A DNA stretch of 64,000 nucleotides from Streptomonospora mangrovi (GCF_027604915.1 NZ_JAJAQC010000036.1:1-64000), one strand, 5' to 3'; positions 17,245 to 26,313 are shown, numbered from the stretch's first letter. Notes: generated from the letters alone by a model not told the origin. A program made the numbers and translations.

Positions 17245-18576
17245 TCAGGCGAGGTGGCCGGTGAGGTGGCCGGTGTCGTTGAGGGCGCGCACCACCATCG
17301 GGCCGTCGCTGTAGCAGTCGATCCGCGACAGGCAGCCCACGTCCAGGTGCATGCGGAACAGCGCCTCGGGCGGGGCGCCCAGCGCCTGCTGGAGCAGCAC
17401 CTTGATGGGGGTCACGTGGCTGACGACCAGGATGGTCTTGCGGGCGTGGCGGGACAGCAGCCGGTCGCGGGCCTCGGCGACCCGGTGGGCGACCTCGGCG
17501 AAGCTCTCGGCGCCGAACGGCGCGGTGTGGGGGTTGGCCAGCCAGCGCGCGAGTTCCTCGGGGTGGGCCTCCTGGACCTCGCCGAAGGTCATGCCCTCCC
17601 ACGCGCCGAAGTCGAGTTCGCGCAGGTCGGGCTCCTCCTCGACGCTCAGGCCGAGTTCGGCGGCGATGGGGTCGGCGGTGTCGCGGGTGCGGCGCAGCGG
17701 CGAGGACACGATGGCGTCGATCCCGCTGTCGGCCAGGTGGCGGGCCGCCGCGCGGGCCTGGGCGTGCCCGGTGTCGGTGAGCGCGATGTCGCCCACGCCC
17801 GCGAAGCGCTGCTCGCTCGACAGCGGAGTCTCGCCGTGCCGCAGCAGGATGAGCCGGGTCGGCGAGGTGTCGGGGGCGGCCCACCCGGTGGCGGCGGCGG
17901 ACCCGGCCACGCCCGGTTGCGCGCCGGTGTCGGCGTCGGCGGCCGGGTCGGGCGCCGCGCCCGCGTCGGCCGGTGCCGGGGCGGGGTCCTCGGAGGCGCC
18001 CGAGCCCTCGGCCGGGGCCGCCGGGCCGCCGTGCGCCGACGCGTCGGCTCCGGCACCCGCCGTGCCGCCGCCGGGCGCGCCTTCGGCGGACGCGGCCGCG
18101 CCGGCGCCCACGGGTTCCCAGGGCTCCGGCGACTCCGCCGTGTCCAGCCGCACCGGGCGCCCCTCGGCCGCCGCGTCCATGGCCTCGTTGGCGAGCCGGT
18201 CGGCGTGGGCGTTGCGGGCGCGCGGTACCCAGGTGTAGCGGACCGCGCCCAGTTGCTCGGCGGTGTCGCGGGCGCGCTCGTGCAGCGGGCGCAGGTCGGG
18301 GTGCTTGACCCGCCAGCGGCCCGCCATCTGCTCGACCACCAGCTTGGAGTCCAGGCGCGCCTCGACCTCGGCGGCGGGGTCCAGGCGGGCCGCCGCCGCG
18401 AGGCCGGCGATGAGGCCCTGGTACTCGGCGGCGTTGTTGGTGGCGGTCCCGATGGACTCGGCGATCTCGGCCAGGACGGTGCCGGTGGCGGCGTCGCGCA
18501 CGACCGCGCCGTACCCGGCCGGGCCGGGGTTGCCGCGCGAGCCGCCGTCGGCCTCCACGATCAGGCGGCGGCTCAT
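17245..18576 (-). CDS. bifunctional RNase H / acid phosphatase (Rv2228c-like)
   Basis: 443 residues. The N-terminal 135 residues are RNase H type I with the acidic set: VEADGGSRGNPG (Asp), EYQGLIAGL (Glu), RLDSKLVVEQ (Asp) and RNAHADRLANEAMD (Asp). An Ala/Pro/Gly linker of about 90 residues follows. The C-terminal 200 residues are a histidine phosphatase (LLRHGETPLS, later SHVTPIKVLL). M. tuberculosis Rv2228c has this fusion and shows both RNase H and alpha-ribazole phosphatase-type activity; the linker here is longer. ATG 18576 follows GGGAGG. First in the family's conserved trio with a zinc-ribbon protein and a Nif3-like protein. Confidence 0.93.
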   Translation of the reverse strand: MSRRLIVEADGGSRGNPGPAGYGAVVRDAATGTVLAEIAESIGTATNNAAEYQGLIAGLAAAARLDPAAEVEARLDSKLVVEQMAGRWRVKHPDLRPLHERARDTAEQLGAVRYTWVPRARNAHADRLANEAMDAAAEGRPVRLDTAESPEPWEPVGAGAAASAEGAPGGGTAGAGADASAHGGPAAPAEGSGASEDPAPAPADAGAAPDPAADADTGAQPGVAGSAAATGWAAPDTSPTRLILLRHGETPLSSEQRFAGVGDIALTDTGHAQARAAARHLADSGIDAIVSSPLRRTRDTADPIAAELGLSVEEEPDLRELDFGAWEGMTFGEVQEAHPEELARWLANPHTAPFGAESFAEVAHRVAEARDRLLSRHARKTILVVSHVTPIKVLLQQALGAPPEALFRMHLDVGCLSRIDCYSDGPMVVRALNDTGHLTGHLA

Positions 18577-18949
18577 CGGCCCGCCTCCCGTCCGGCCGCG
18601 ACCGCTGACACCGCCGTCAGCGCCGCGGGTGCGGAAGCCGCCGCGCGCGGCGGCCACCACCGCTCCGGCCGCCGTGCCGCCGTCCCCCGCGCCGTGCGCC
18701 ACCGCGCCGCCCGCCCGACCTCGTCCTCCATGCCTTGCCTGCCTCCGCGTCGTCGTCTGTGTGTGTCCCGGCCCGCCGCCCTCAGGGGAGCGGCGATCCG
18801 GCGGCGGGTGGATACCCGCCGTCGGGCGCGGCATGCCGGACCCGGCGTCCGGAAGGACGGGACGCCGTCCGGCGGTCGCCTTCGCGCGCCCCAGACGTCC
18901 CCGCCGGAACCGCAGGAACCGGCGGGATCGGGAATCCGGAAAACCGGCG
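18577..18949. other. gap within the RNase H - zinc ribbon - Nif3 trio
   Basis: 373 bases without a recognisable gene. Short inverted repeats of GTCCGG/CCGGAC are present but no single long hairpin. It probably carries the promoter of the RNase H/phosphatase gene. Confidence 0.4.
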
Positions 18950-19693
18950 TTAGATACCCGACTCCTCGGTGCGGATCAGGATGCGGCGGCACTCCTCGCA
19001 CCGCAGCACCTCGTCGGGCGGCGACTGGCGGATCTGGCCCAGTTCAGCCGTGCTCAGCGCCAGCTTGCAGCCCTCGCAGCGGCCGTAGCGCAGCGCCGCC
19101 GCGCCCACGCCCTGGTACTGGTCGCGCAGCTTGGTGTAGAGCGTGAGCAGGTCGCCGGGGATCTCACCGGCGACGCGCTCGCGCCGGGTGGCCTCGTTGT
19201 CGCGGTCGGCCTCGATCTCCAGCACCGCCGAGGACCGCCGGTCCTCGGCCGCCTCGCGTTCGGCCTGGGCCGCCGCCAGTTCCTTGTCCAGCTCGGCGTC
19301 CTCGGCCTCGGCCGCCTCGCGGCGCTCCATCACTCCCAGGACGATGTCCTCCAACTCGCTCTGGCGGCGCTGGAGCGACACGATTTCCGACTGGAGGTGC
19401 TCCAGGTCCTTGGGCGAGCCGACCTGGCCGGAGTCCAGGCGCTTGGCGTCGCGCTCGGCGCGGGCGCGCACCTGCTCCACGTCCGACTCGGCCTTGCGCT
19501 GCTCGCGGTCCAGGTCCGAGAGGGTGGTGGCGACGGCGGCCTTGCGGTCGCGCAGCTCGGTGAGGCGGGCGTCGAGCCGCTGGATCTCGGCGATCTCGGG
19601 CAGGGTGCGGACCCGGTGGGCCAACTGGGCCAGCCGGCTGTCGATCTCCTGTAGGTCGAGCAGGCGCACCTGGTCGGCGGGTTCTGCTTTCAC
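18950..19693 (-). CDS. coiled-coil zinc-ribbon protein (CdsZ/Rv2229c-like)
   Basis: A 247-residue protein. Residues 5-175 form a long antiparallel coiled coil rich in Glu, Arg, Ala and Leu (LDLQEIDSRLAQLAHR...). Residues 195-240 form a C4 zinc ribbon (zf-RING_7) with CEGC and CEEC about 30 residues apart. The family is almost always next to a Nif3-like gene, as it is here and in Rv2229c-Rv2230c. It resembles ring-forming zinc-ribbon proteins that bind nucleic acid, but its role is not settled. The start has the usual KAEPxxQxxLLDLQ N-terminus. Confidence 0.9.
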   Translation of the reverse strand: MKAEPADQVRLLDLQEIDSRLAQLAHRVRTLPEIAEIQRLDARLTELRDRKAAVATTLSDLDREQRKAESDVEQVRARAERDAKRLDSGQVGSPKDLEHLQSEIVSLQRRQSELEDIVLGVMERREAAEAEDAELDKELAAAQAEREAAEDRRSSAVLEIEADRDNEATRRERVAGEIPGDLLTLYTKLRDQYQGVGAAALRYGRCEGCKLALSTAELGQIRQSPPDEVLRCEECRRILIRTEESGI

Positions 19694-19781
19694 TTGGGTT
19701 CCAGGCTCCTTGTGTGCGGCGTTGGAGGCGGTGGCGGCCGGCCGCGGGGCCGCCGAAGGGATCAGGTGGTGCGGGGGCGGG

Positions 19782-20633
19782 TCAGATCGCCAGTGACCAG
19801 GCGTCGGTGACGATCTCCGATACGCGGATCTCCACGTTAGCCCGTCCGTCGCCCAGCGCGCTCGCCAGTCGGGCGGCGCCGTCGGCCAGCCAGGGCCACT
19901 CGCTGGCCCAGTGCGCGGTGTCGATCAGGGCGATGCCGCCGTGCTCGGCGAACTCCGAGGCGGGGTGGTGGCGCAGGTCGGAGGTGAGGAAGACGTCCAC
20001 CCCGGCGGCGCGGGCGCGCCCCAGCAGGGAGTCCCCGGCGCCGCCGGAGACCGCCACACGGCGCACCGGGCGGTCGGGGTCGCCGCTGACGCGGATGCCC
20101 CCGGCCGTGCGCGGCAGCCCCTCGGCGGCGCGCGCGGCGAACTCGCGCAGCGCGACGGGCTCGGGCAGGGTGCCGATCCGGCCGATGCCCCGGCGCCCGG
20201 CCGGGTCGGCGGGGTCGGGGTCGAGCGGGGCGAGGTCGCCGGTCAGCCCCACGGCCGCCGCCAGCGCGTCGGAGACCCCGGGCACGGCGGTGTCGGCGTT
20301 GGTGTGGGCGGTGTAGAGGGCGATGCCCGCGCCGATGAGCCGGTGCACCAGCCGCCCCTTGGGCGTGGTGGCGGCGACGCTGGTGACGCCGCGCAGCAGC
20401 AGCGGGTGGTGGGTGATGACCAGGTCGGCGTCCCACTCCCGGGCCTCCTCGACCACGGCGGCCACCGGGTCCACGGCGAACAGCACCCGCCGCACCGGCT
20501 GGGCGGGGTCGCCGCACACCAGGCCGACCGCGTCCCAGGAGGCGGCCCATGCGGGGTCGTAGATCCGCTCGAAGGCGGCGAGCACGTCGCCCAGGGCGGG
20601 CGGGGATGCGGGGTTAGCGGGAGTCGATGTCAC
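19782..20633 (-). CDS. Nif3-like dinuclear metal centre protein
   Basis: A 283-residue member of the NIF3/YqfO/YbgI family, which forms hexameric toroids with a two-metal site. The metal-binding motifs ITHHPLL (near residue 75) and HTNAD (near 110) and the C-terminal DTAHWASE are visible. Some relatives act as GTP cyclohydrolase I-like enzymes, but the cellular role is mostly unknown. The zinc-ribbon gene lies 88 bp downstream on the same strand, the conserved actinobacterial order. Confidence 0.93.
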   Translation of the reverse strand: MTSTPANPASPPALGDVLAAFERIYDPAWAASWDAVGLVCGDPAQPVRRVLFAVDPVAAVVEEAREWDADLVITHHPLLLRGVTSVAATTPKGRLVHRLIGAGIALYTAHTNADTAVPGVSDALAAAVGLTGDLAPLDPDPADPAGRRGIGRIGTLPEPVALREFAARAAEGLPRTAGGIRVSGDPDRPVRRVAVSGGAGDSLLGRARAAGVDVFLTSDLRHHPASEFAEHGGIALIDTAHWASEWPWLADGAARLASALGDGRANVEIRVSEIVTDAWSLAI

Positions 20634-20742
20634 GGACCGCAGATTAGCGGCTCAGCCGCCGTGCCCACGGCGCCCGCGCGCGGGAGGAGGGCGGAGTCCC
20701 CCGCCCGGCCGGGGCCGGCCCGCCGCGCACCGCCCGCGCGCC

Positions 20743-20771
20743 TTGTCCCGGCCGGGGCCGTCCCCTAGCGT
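20743..20771 (+). promoter_or_regulatory. sigma-70-like promoter of the LURP-one gene
   Basis: TTGTCC (20743-20748) and TAGCGT (20766-20771) are separated by 17 bp and fit the principal-sigma consensus of actinomycetes reasonably well. Transcription would start near 20778, about 50 bases before the GTG start. Confidence 0.5.
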
Positions 20772-20828
20772 CGTCAGCGACCCCCGGCCGCCGGAGCCGG
20801 GGCCAACCGCGACAAGGATGGGGCGGCC

Positions 20829-21341
20829 GTGAAGTTCCTGGTTCGTGAGCGCATGTTCGACATCGGCGACGACTACTGGGTGACCGACGAGGCGGGCCAG
20901 CGGGTCTTCCTGGTCGACGGCAAGGCGATGCGGATCCGCACCACCTTCGAACTCAAGGACGCCGAGGGCAACGAACTCCTGACCATCCGCAAGAAGCTGC
21001 TCAGCGTGCGCGACGCCATGCGGATCGAGCGCGACGGCGACACGGTGGCCACCGTGCGCAAGCGCATCATCAACCCCATCAAGGACAAGTTCGTGGTGGA
21101 CCTCAAGGACGCCGACGACTGGGAGGTCAGCGGCGACTTCCTCGGCAAGGAGTACGTGATCAGCGACCCCAACGGCACGGTCGCCCACATCTCCCGCAAG
21201 TGGTTCCGGCTGCGCGACACCTACGCGGTGGACGTCAACACCTACCGCACCGACGCCGGTGGCGACCCCGCGCTCGTGCTCAGCGTGGCCGTGTGCGTGG
21301 ACGCCATGACGGACGAGGACGGCGAGGCGGGCGACGACTAG
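20829..21341 (+). CDS. LURP-one-related (DUF567) family protein
   Basis: A 170-residue soluble protein with a Tubby-like 12-strand barrel. It starts KFLVRERMFDIGDDYWV and contains GKAMRIRTTFELKD and later FLGKEYVISDPNG, all typical of LURP-one-related proteins. The family is found in plants and bacteria; the Tubby fold binds phosphoinositides in eukaryotes, while the bacterial role is unknown. GTG start with AAGGATGGGG upstream. Monocistronic, with a good promoter. Confidence 0.92.
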   Translation: MKFLVRERMFDIGDDYWVTDEAGQRVFLVDGKAMRIRTTFELKDAEGNELLTIRKKLLSVRDAMRIERDGDTVATVRKRIINPIKDKFVVDLKDADDWEVSGDFLGKEYVISDPNGTVAHISRKWFRLRDTYAVDVNTYRTDAGGDPALVLSVAVCVDAMTDEDGEAGDD

Positions 21342-21493
21342 AGCGCGCCGGGGCGGGGGTGGCCAACCACCGGCCCGCCGGACGATCACCGCCCATCCGC
21401 CGGAGTGCCACCGGGCATGGGTCGCTCCGAGGAGGGCAGCATTGCGCTCTGGGCGGTGATCGGCGCCGCCCCTTTCGTGGAAGGAGCCCGCAG

Positions 21494-21865
21494 ATGGTCG
21501 GTCGCCTTGAGGCCGTGGTCCTCGACGCAGCGGACACCCACACCCTCGCCCGCTTCTACTCCGAACTGCTCGGCCTGCCCATCACCCGCGTGGACGGCGA
21601 CTGGATCGAACTGGGCGGCCCCGAGGGCACCATGGTCTGCTTCCAGCACGTGCCCGACCACGTGCCGCCCCAGTGGCCCGACCCCGCCCACCCCCAGCAG
21701 GTGCACCTGGACGTGCGCGTGGACGACGTCGATGCGGCCGAGGCCCAGGTGCTGGCCCTGGGCGCCACGCGGCTCGGCGGGGGCGAAGAGGGCCAGGACT
21801 TCCGGGTCTACGCCGATCCGGCGGGCCACCCGTTCTGCCTGATCTTCGAGGCGCCCAAGGGCTAA
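21494..21865 (+). CDS. VOC family protein (glyoxalase/bleomycin-resistance fold)
   Basis: A 123-residue single-domain vicinal-oxygen-chelate protein. Two beta-alpha-beta-beta-beta halves are visible: LEAVVLDAADTHTLARFYSELLG and QVHLDVRVDDVDAAEAQVLALGA, ending with DPAGHPFCLIFE. The His and Glu metal ligands are plausible in the second half. The substrate is unknown; small VOC proteins include antibiotic-binding and dioxygenase-like members. ATG 21494 follows AAGGAG. It converges on the SDR gene. Confidence 0.9.
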   Translation: MVGRLEAVVLDAADTHTLARFYSELLGLPITRVDGDWIELGGPEGTMVCFQHVPDHVPPQWPDPAHPQQVHLDVRVDDVDAAEAQVLALGATRLGGGEEGQDFRVYADPAGHPFCLIFEAPKG

Positions 21866-21909
21866 GGAGCGATCGTGCCCTGAGGCGCCCCGCCGCGCGC
21901 CCCCGTTCC

Positions 21910-22860
21910 TCACCCTCGGGCGGCTCCCGTACCCACCGGGATCCGCACTCCCGCCAACTCCTCCAACTGCCGCCACACCGCCGCCATGGCCTCCGGTGCC
22001 GGATTCGCCGTCAGCGGCGGCGGGGTGGCGCGGACCGGCGGCCCCTTCACCCCGCTCTGCGGTGCGTACAGTTCCCCTCCCTTCGCCCGGGGGTCGGTGA
22101 GGGCGCGCACCGCCGGCCAGGCGGCGGCGTCCTTGCCCTGCGCCCACGGCGCGAAGGGGTGCCGGCGCACCGGTACCGTCTCGTCGCGGATCCCCGGCCG
22201 ACGCGGCGTCCTGGCGTCCACGCCCACACCCGGCTGCGTCACCAGGGAGGCCACCGGCATGTCGGCCGCCCGCAGTCGGCGGTCCAGCTCGAACGCGAAC
22301 ATCTCCGTCACCGCCTTGGCCCGGGTGTAGGCCACGACGCCGATCCGCGACCCGCGCCGCACGTCGCTGACCCCCTTGCGCAGCAGCCCCACGAACCCCG
22401 TCGAGGTGTGCACGATCCGCACCGGCCCGCCGTGCCGCCACCCGGTCTCGGCCATCGCGGGCAGCAGCCGGCCCACCAGCTCCACGTTGGCCACGACGTG
22501 GGTGGCCAGCAGCGTCGACAGCCCCTCGGCGGTGCGGCTCGACCCCCACGCCGACATGGAGCCCCCGTTGAGCAGCAGCCCGTCGATCCGCTGCCGCGCC
22601 GCCAGCTCGGCGGCGGCGTCGGCCACCGACTCCTTCGACGCGAGGTCCAGCATCACGCGGCTCAGCGACGCCGAGGGCACCTGCCCGCGAATCGCGGCCT
22701 CGGCGGTGTCCAGCCGTGTGGCCGACCGCCCCGCCAGCACCACGTGCGCCCCGGCGGCGGCGAGCTGCTCGGCGGCGAAGTAGCCGATCCCCGCCGTCGC
22801 CCCGGTCACGACCACGGTGCGCCCGGCCTGCTCGGGCAGCCTGTCGGGATCCCACATCAC
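21910..22860 (-). CDS. short-chain dehydrogenase/reductase
   Basis: A 316-residue NAD(P)-dependent oxidoreductase. The Rossmann glycine motif is TGATAGIG (residues 19-26), NGG stands in place of NNAG, and the active site is a serine in VHTSTG followed by YTRAK (YxxxK). Length and the C-terminal extension resemble the retinol-dehydrogenase/WWOX-like SDR group. It is transcribed divergently from a TetR regulator with a paired operator between them, so the regulator very likely represses this gene. The substrate, probably a hydrophobic alcohol or ketone, is not determined. Confidence 0.92.
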   Translation of the reverse strand: MMWDPDRLPEQAGRTVVVTGATAGIGYFAAEQLAAAGAHVVLAGRSATRLDTAEAAIRGQVPSASLSRVMLDLASKESVADAAAELAARQRIDGLLLNGGSMSAWGSSRTAEGLSTLLATHVVANVELVGRLLPAMAETGWRHGGPVRIVHTSTGFVGLLRKGVSDVRRGSRIGVVAYTRAKAVTEMFAFELDRRLRAADMPVASLVTQPGVGVDARTPRRPGIRDETVPVRRHPFAPWAQGKDAAAWPAVRALTDPRAKGGELYAPQSGVKGPPVRATPPPLTANPAPEAMAAVWRQLEELAGVRIPVGTGAARG

Positions 22861-22878
22861 AGCACTCTCCCATCAAGT

Positions 22879-22924
22879 GGATAACTCATCCGCTTACGCT
22901 AGCACTATACGGATAGACCATCCG
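22879..22924. promoter_or_regulatory. double palindromic operator between SDR and TetR genes
   Basis: GGAT-N5-ATCC (22879-22891) and CGGAT-N5-ATCCG (22910-22924) have centres 32 bp apart, about three helical turns. Both continue into CGCTT on the right side, so they are also direct repeats. Their position between the two divergent starts fits autoregulation and control of the SDR by the TetR protein. Confidence 0.7.
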
Positions 22925-22943
22925 CTTTTGGTAGAGTGCCGTC

Positions 22944-23483
22944 ATGACCCCACTCCGCGCCGACGCCGCCCGCAGCCGCGAGCGCATCCTGGAGGCCGCG
23001 CGGCGGCACGACCCCCGCGACCTCCGCCTCAACGACGTCGCCCGCGAGGCGGGCGTGGGAGTCGGGACCGTCTACCGCCACTTCGCCACGGCCCACGCCC
23101 TGGTGGAGGCGCTGACCTTCGAGGCATTGGACCGGCTGGCCGAGGTCGCCCGCACGGCCGCCGCCCGCCCCGACCCCGGGCACGCCTTCGAGACGGCGCT
23201 GCGCGCCGTGCTGGACCTGCATTTGGAATCGGGCGGGCTCCAGGCCGTCCTGCTCGCCAACGAGGACATGAGCGAGGAGGTCGCCGCTCTCAAGTCCGCG
23301 ATCCTCACCGAACTCGGCAGCCTGCTGGAGCGCGCCCAGGCGGCGGGCGTGGTGCGCCCGGACGTCTCGCCCGAACAGGTGCAGCGCCTCGTCTGCGGCA
23401 TCGAGTACGCGGTGCGCCTGGGCACACTCCAGGACCGCGACGTCTTCGTGGACACGCTGCTGGCCGGGCTGCGGGCGCACTGA
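22944..23483 (+). CDS. TetR/AcrR family transcriptional regulator
   Basis: 179 residues. The N-terminal helix-turn-helix reads RERILEAARR...LRLNDVAREAGVGVGTVYRHF (residues 10-55); the rest is an all-helical ligand-binding domain. The C-terminus resembles the SCO1712/CprB-like TetR_C_33 group that regulates SDR genes. The gene is divergent from the SDR gene and the two start codons are 83 bp apart, with two palindromic sites between. Probably a repressor of both genes, released by a small molecule. Confidence 0.92.
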   Translation: MTPLRADAARSRERILEAARRHDPRDLRLNDVAREAGVGVGTVYRHFATAHALVEALTFEALDRLAEVARTAAARPDPGHAFETALRAVLDLHLESGGLQAVLLANEDMSEEVAALKSAILTELGSLLERAQAAGVVRPDVSPEQVQRLVCGIEYAVRLGTLQDRDVFVDTLLAGLRAH

Positions 23484-23542
23484 CCGTCGACCCGCCCGGC
23501 CTCCCCTACGGCCTCAGCGCCGCTCGGCGCCGCTCGGCACTG

Positions 23543-23971
23543 CTAGCGCCCGGCCCGCTCCCGCGCCGTGCAGCCGCCCGCGTACACCCCCACCGCGCCC
23601 GCCAGCGCGCCCAGCACCAGCCAGGCCGCCACCACCCCCGGCGGCGCGGGGTCCGTCCACCCCGGCAGGGCCAGCAGCAGGTAGGCCGCCGTGCCGAACA
23701 GCGCCGCCGCGCCCGCGCGCGGCACCCCCCACAGCCGCAGCAGCCCCCACCCCGCCAGGGGTGTGGCCACCAGGCGCACGGCCATGATCCCGATGCCCAC
23801 CCCGATGTTGGCGCCCACCACATCACCCCCGAACAGGGCGTCCACCGCCCAGCCGCCGCCCAGCGCGGCCAGCCCGACGGCCACCGTCGCGGCGCCGCCC
23901 ACGGCGGCGCCCCGGGCGATGCCGCTCCAGTCGGGCGCGAATCGGGACGAGCGTGCGGTCGCGTCAGCCAT
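23543..23971 (-). CDS. four-span membrane protein of unknown function
   Basis: A 142-residue protein with about four hydrophobic segments (near residues 18-42, 52-75, 85-103 and 108-130), short loops and a CTARERAGR tail. No family recognised with certainty. The N-terminus is hydrophilic (MADATARSSRF) and the ATG follows GGATGGAGG. It lies alone between the TetR and endonuclease IV genes. Confidence 0.65.
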   Translation of the reverse strand: MADATARSSRFAPDWSGIARGAAVGGAATVAVGLAALGGGWAVDALFGGDVVGANIGVGIGIMAVRLVATPLAGWGLLRLWGVPRAGAAALFGTAAYLLLALPGWTDPAPPGVVAAWLVLGALAGAVGVYAGGCTARERAGR

Positions 23972-24042
23972 GCCTCCATCCTGCCAGCGGCGCCCGCCGC
24001 CGAGGGGCGGCTTGCCGGGCCAGCCTCTAAGCTGGGGGAACC

Positions 24043-24897
24043 ATGACTGATCTCGCCGTATCGCCCATCGGGGCGCACGTTCCCGTCGCCGGCGGCCTGG
24101 CCACCCGGGGCCTGGCCTACGCCGCCGAGGTCGACGCCGAGGCCGTGCAGGTCTTCGTCTCCAACCCCCGGGGATGGGCGGTCACCGCCGGTGTCCCCGC
24201 CGAGGACACCGCGCTGCGCGAGCGCGCCGACGCCGGGCTTCCGGTGTTCGTGCACTCCACCTACCTGATCAACCTCGGCGCGCCCGACGACGCCGTCGCC
24301 GAGCGCTCGCTGGCCTCCCTGGAGCACGCGCTGGTGCGCGGCGCGGCCATCGGCGCCCGGGGCGTGGTCGTGCACACCGGTTCGGCGGTGCGCGGCGGGC
24401 GCGAGGAGGGCCTGGCGCGGATGCGCGACCGGCTGGTCCCGCTGCTGGACCGCCTGGGCGAGGACGTCCCGCCGGTGCTGCTGGAGCCGATGGCGGGCCA
24501 GGGGCAGGTGCTGTGCGCGACGGTGGACGACCTCGCGGGCTACCTCGGCGCCCTGGGCTGGCACCCGCGCGCCGCCGTCTGCCTGGACACCGCGCACGTC
24601 TTCGCCGCCGGGCACGACGTGGCCACCCCGGCGGGCATGGCCGAGATGCTGGACCGCTTCGGCGAGGTCGTCGGCGCCGACCGGCTGCGGCTGATCCACG
24701 CCAACGACTCCAAGGCGCCGTGCGGCAGCAACAAGGACCGCCACGAGAACATCGGCGCGGGCCACATCGGTGCCGAGCCGTTCGGGGTGCTGTTCACCCA
24801 CCCGGTGAGCGCGGGCGTGCCCGTGGTGTGCGAGACGCCGGGTCCGGCCGGGCCGCACGCCACCGACATCGCGGCGCTGAAGAAACTGCGCGGCTGA
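24043..24897 (+). CDS. nfo: deoxyribonuclease IV (AP endonuclease)
   Basis: A 284-residue member of the endonuclease IV family, which cuts 5' of abasic sites in base excision repair. The trinuclear zinc site is complete: VHSTYLINLG, VVVHTGS (His), LEPMAGQG (Glu), CLDTAHVFAAGHD (Asp, His, His), HANDSK, DRHENIGAGHIG (Asp, His, His) and CETPGP (Glu). It keeps the TIM-barrel length of the family. ATG start; monocistronic, followed by a strong hairpin shared with the convergent gene. Confidence 0.95.
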   Translation: MTDLAVSPIGAHVPVAGGLATRGLAYAAEVDAEAVQVFVSNPRGWAVTAGVPAEDTALRERADAGLPVFVHSTYLINLGAPDDAVAERSLASLEHALVRGAAIGARGVVVHTGSAVRGGREEGLARMRDRLVPLLDRLGEDVPPVLLEPMAGQGQVLCATVDDLAGYLGALGWHPRAAVCLDTAHVFAAGHDVATPAGMAEMLDRFGEVVGADRLRLIHANDSKAPCGSNKDRHENIGAGHIGAEPFGVLFTHPVSAGVPVVCETPGPAGPHATDIAALKKLRG

Positions 24898-25030
24898 CAC
24901 CGGCCCCGGCCCGCCCTTTCCGTTCGGCCCGTTCGGCGTTGCCCGTTCCCCGCGCCGACGCTGGGAGCGGGGAGAGGGCCGCTTTCGGACCGAAACGCGA
25001 GCGGGCCGAACACCGGCGGACCGAAAAACA

Positions 25031-25068
25031 AGGACGGGCGCCTTCGCTGCGGCGAAGGCGCCCGTCCT
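25031..25068. terminator. strong bidirectional terminator
   Basis: A perfect 17-bp stem (25031-25047 with 25052-25068) and a 4-base loop between nfo and the convergent DUF7144 gene. A-rich and T-rich flanks lie on the two sides. Confidence 0.85.
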
Positions 25069-25132
25069 GTTCTTCGGAGGCGGACGGCGGAGGCCGATCG
25101 CCGTCCGCCCGTCTGCGGTCGCGTACGGGCGG

Positions 25133-26101
25133 TCAGCCCATCCGCTGCTCGTGCTTGCCGGGCCGGGTGCCCGGAGGGCGCTCCATGCCCTGGCGCGGGT
25201 CCGGGGCGCCGCCCATCCCGCTGTCGGGCCTGCGGCGGCGGCCCCCGCCGGTCTCGGGCATCCACTGCTCGCCGACGCCCCGGGACTCGGCGCGGCCGGA
25301 CGGCTCGCCGTAGCCCATCGCGCCGCGCGGGCCGGTCTCGGTGTAGTACGTCTGCTGCTGCGGACCGGTCGGCCCGGCGCCCTGGGGCATGTCGCCCTGG
25401 ACCATGGGCTGGCTGTAGTCGTGCTGATCGCGCACGCCTCCGGCGGCCACGGGCTCACGCATGCCGCCCTCGGCGGCCTGCCCGCGCTCACCGCTGTGGG
25501 CGGGGTAGCCCTGCTCGCCGTAGCCGTACTCGCCGTAGCCCTGCTCGCCGCCCATCCCGGCGGCGGCGGGCTCGCCGCCCTGGCCCGCGTAGGCGGTGCG
25601 GCCGCCCTGGTCGACCATCTCGCCGGTCTGGCCGGACATGTGGCCGCCCCGGGGCGCGCCCTGGCCGTAGTGGGCGGGCGCGGTCTGGGCGTCGGAGCGG
25701 CCCGCGTCGTAGGCGTCGCGGCGGGGCTCGTCGGGCCAACCGGCGGTCATGCCGTAGACGATGAGCAGGTCAACGGCGATCACCACCAGCGACCACAGCG
25801 GGTGCGCGGAGATGAACGCCAACTGGGCCACGGCGTTGACGGCGGCCAGGACGACCGCGAACACCCGCGCCCACATCTGCCCGGAGAGCAGCGCGAGCCC
25901 GGCCAGCACCAGGACCACGCCCCAGATCCCCAGGACCAGCCCCCAGAGCAGGTAGTTGAAGACAAGCAGTTCCCCCTCGGCACCGAGGAAGAAGGCGGGC
26001 CGGAACATGCCCACAAGGCCCTGGACGATGTTGATGGCGCCGACGACGAACAGCATCGTCGCGCCGAAGACGCCCCATCCGTTCGCCCGTGATCGCTTCA
26101 T
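25133..26101 (-). CDS. DUF7144-type membrane protein with long Gly/Gln-rich tail
   Basis: 322 residues. The N-terminal 130 residues hold four membrane segments typical of DUF7144 (GWGVFGATMLFVVGAINIVQGL, WGLVLGIWGVVLVLAG, ARVFAVVLAAVNAVAQL, ...VIAVDLLIVYGMTA). From about residue 140 the protein is hydrophilic and disordered, rich in Gly, Gln, Glu and Tyr, with GEQGYGEYGYGEQGY-type repeats. The tail is longer than in most family members. Function unknown. The start has Lys/Arg before the first helix, so the N-terminus is probably inside the cell. Confidence 0.82.
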   Translation of the reverse strand: MKRSRANGWGVFGATMLFVVGAINIVQGLVGMFRPAFFLGAEGELLVFNYLLWGLVLGIWGVVLVLAGLALLSGQMWARVFAVVLAAVNAVAQLAFISAHPLWSLVVIAVDLLIVYGMTAGWPDEPRRDAYDAGRSDAQTAPAHYGQGAPRGGHMSGQTGEMVDQGGRTAYAGQGGEPAAAGMGGEQGYGEYGYGEQGYPAHSGERGQAAEGGMREPVAAGGVRDQHDYSQPMVQGDMPQGAGPTGPQQQTYYTETGPRGAMGYGEPSGRAESRGVGEQWMPETGGGRRRRPDSGMGGAPDPRQGMERPPGTRPGKHEQRMG

Positions 26102-26250
26102 TGCTGGCGCTCCTCTCGGGGTCGAGGGGCTGCCGTACCAGTGGTACCGCTCCTCATGGTGTCTTTGTGAGAACTAGGTATGGCCTCACGATGCACGACA
26201 CCCAAGGCGCGAATCCACGTACGGGCGACCAGGGTCCGGTAAAGCAGGGC

Positions 26251-26299
26251 AAAAAAGAGATGCCCTGGTCCCCACGCCGATGGCGGGGCATCCAGGGCA
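26251..26299 (-). terminator. intrinsic terminator after the DUF397 gene
   Basis: Arms TGCCCTGG (26261-26268) and CCAGGGCA (26292-26299), with further pairing inside, are followed on the minus strand by six T. It lies 15 bases after the DUF397 stop. Confidence 0.8.
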
Positions 26300-26313
26300 C
26301 GGTCGGAGGGGTG

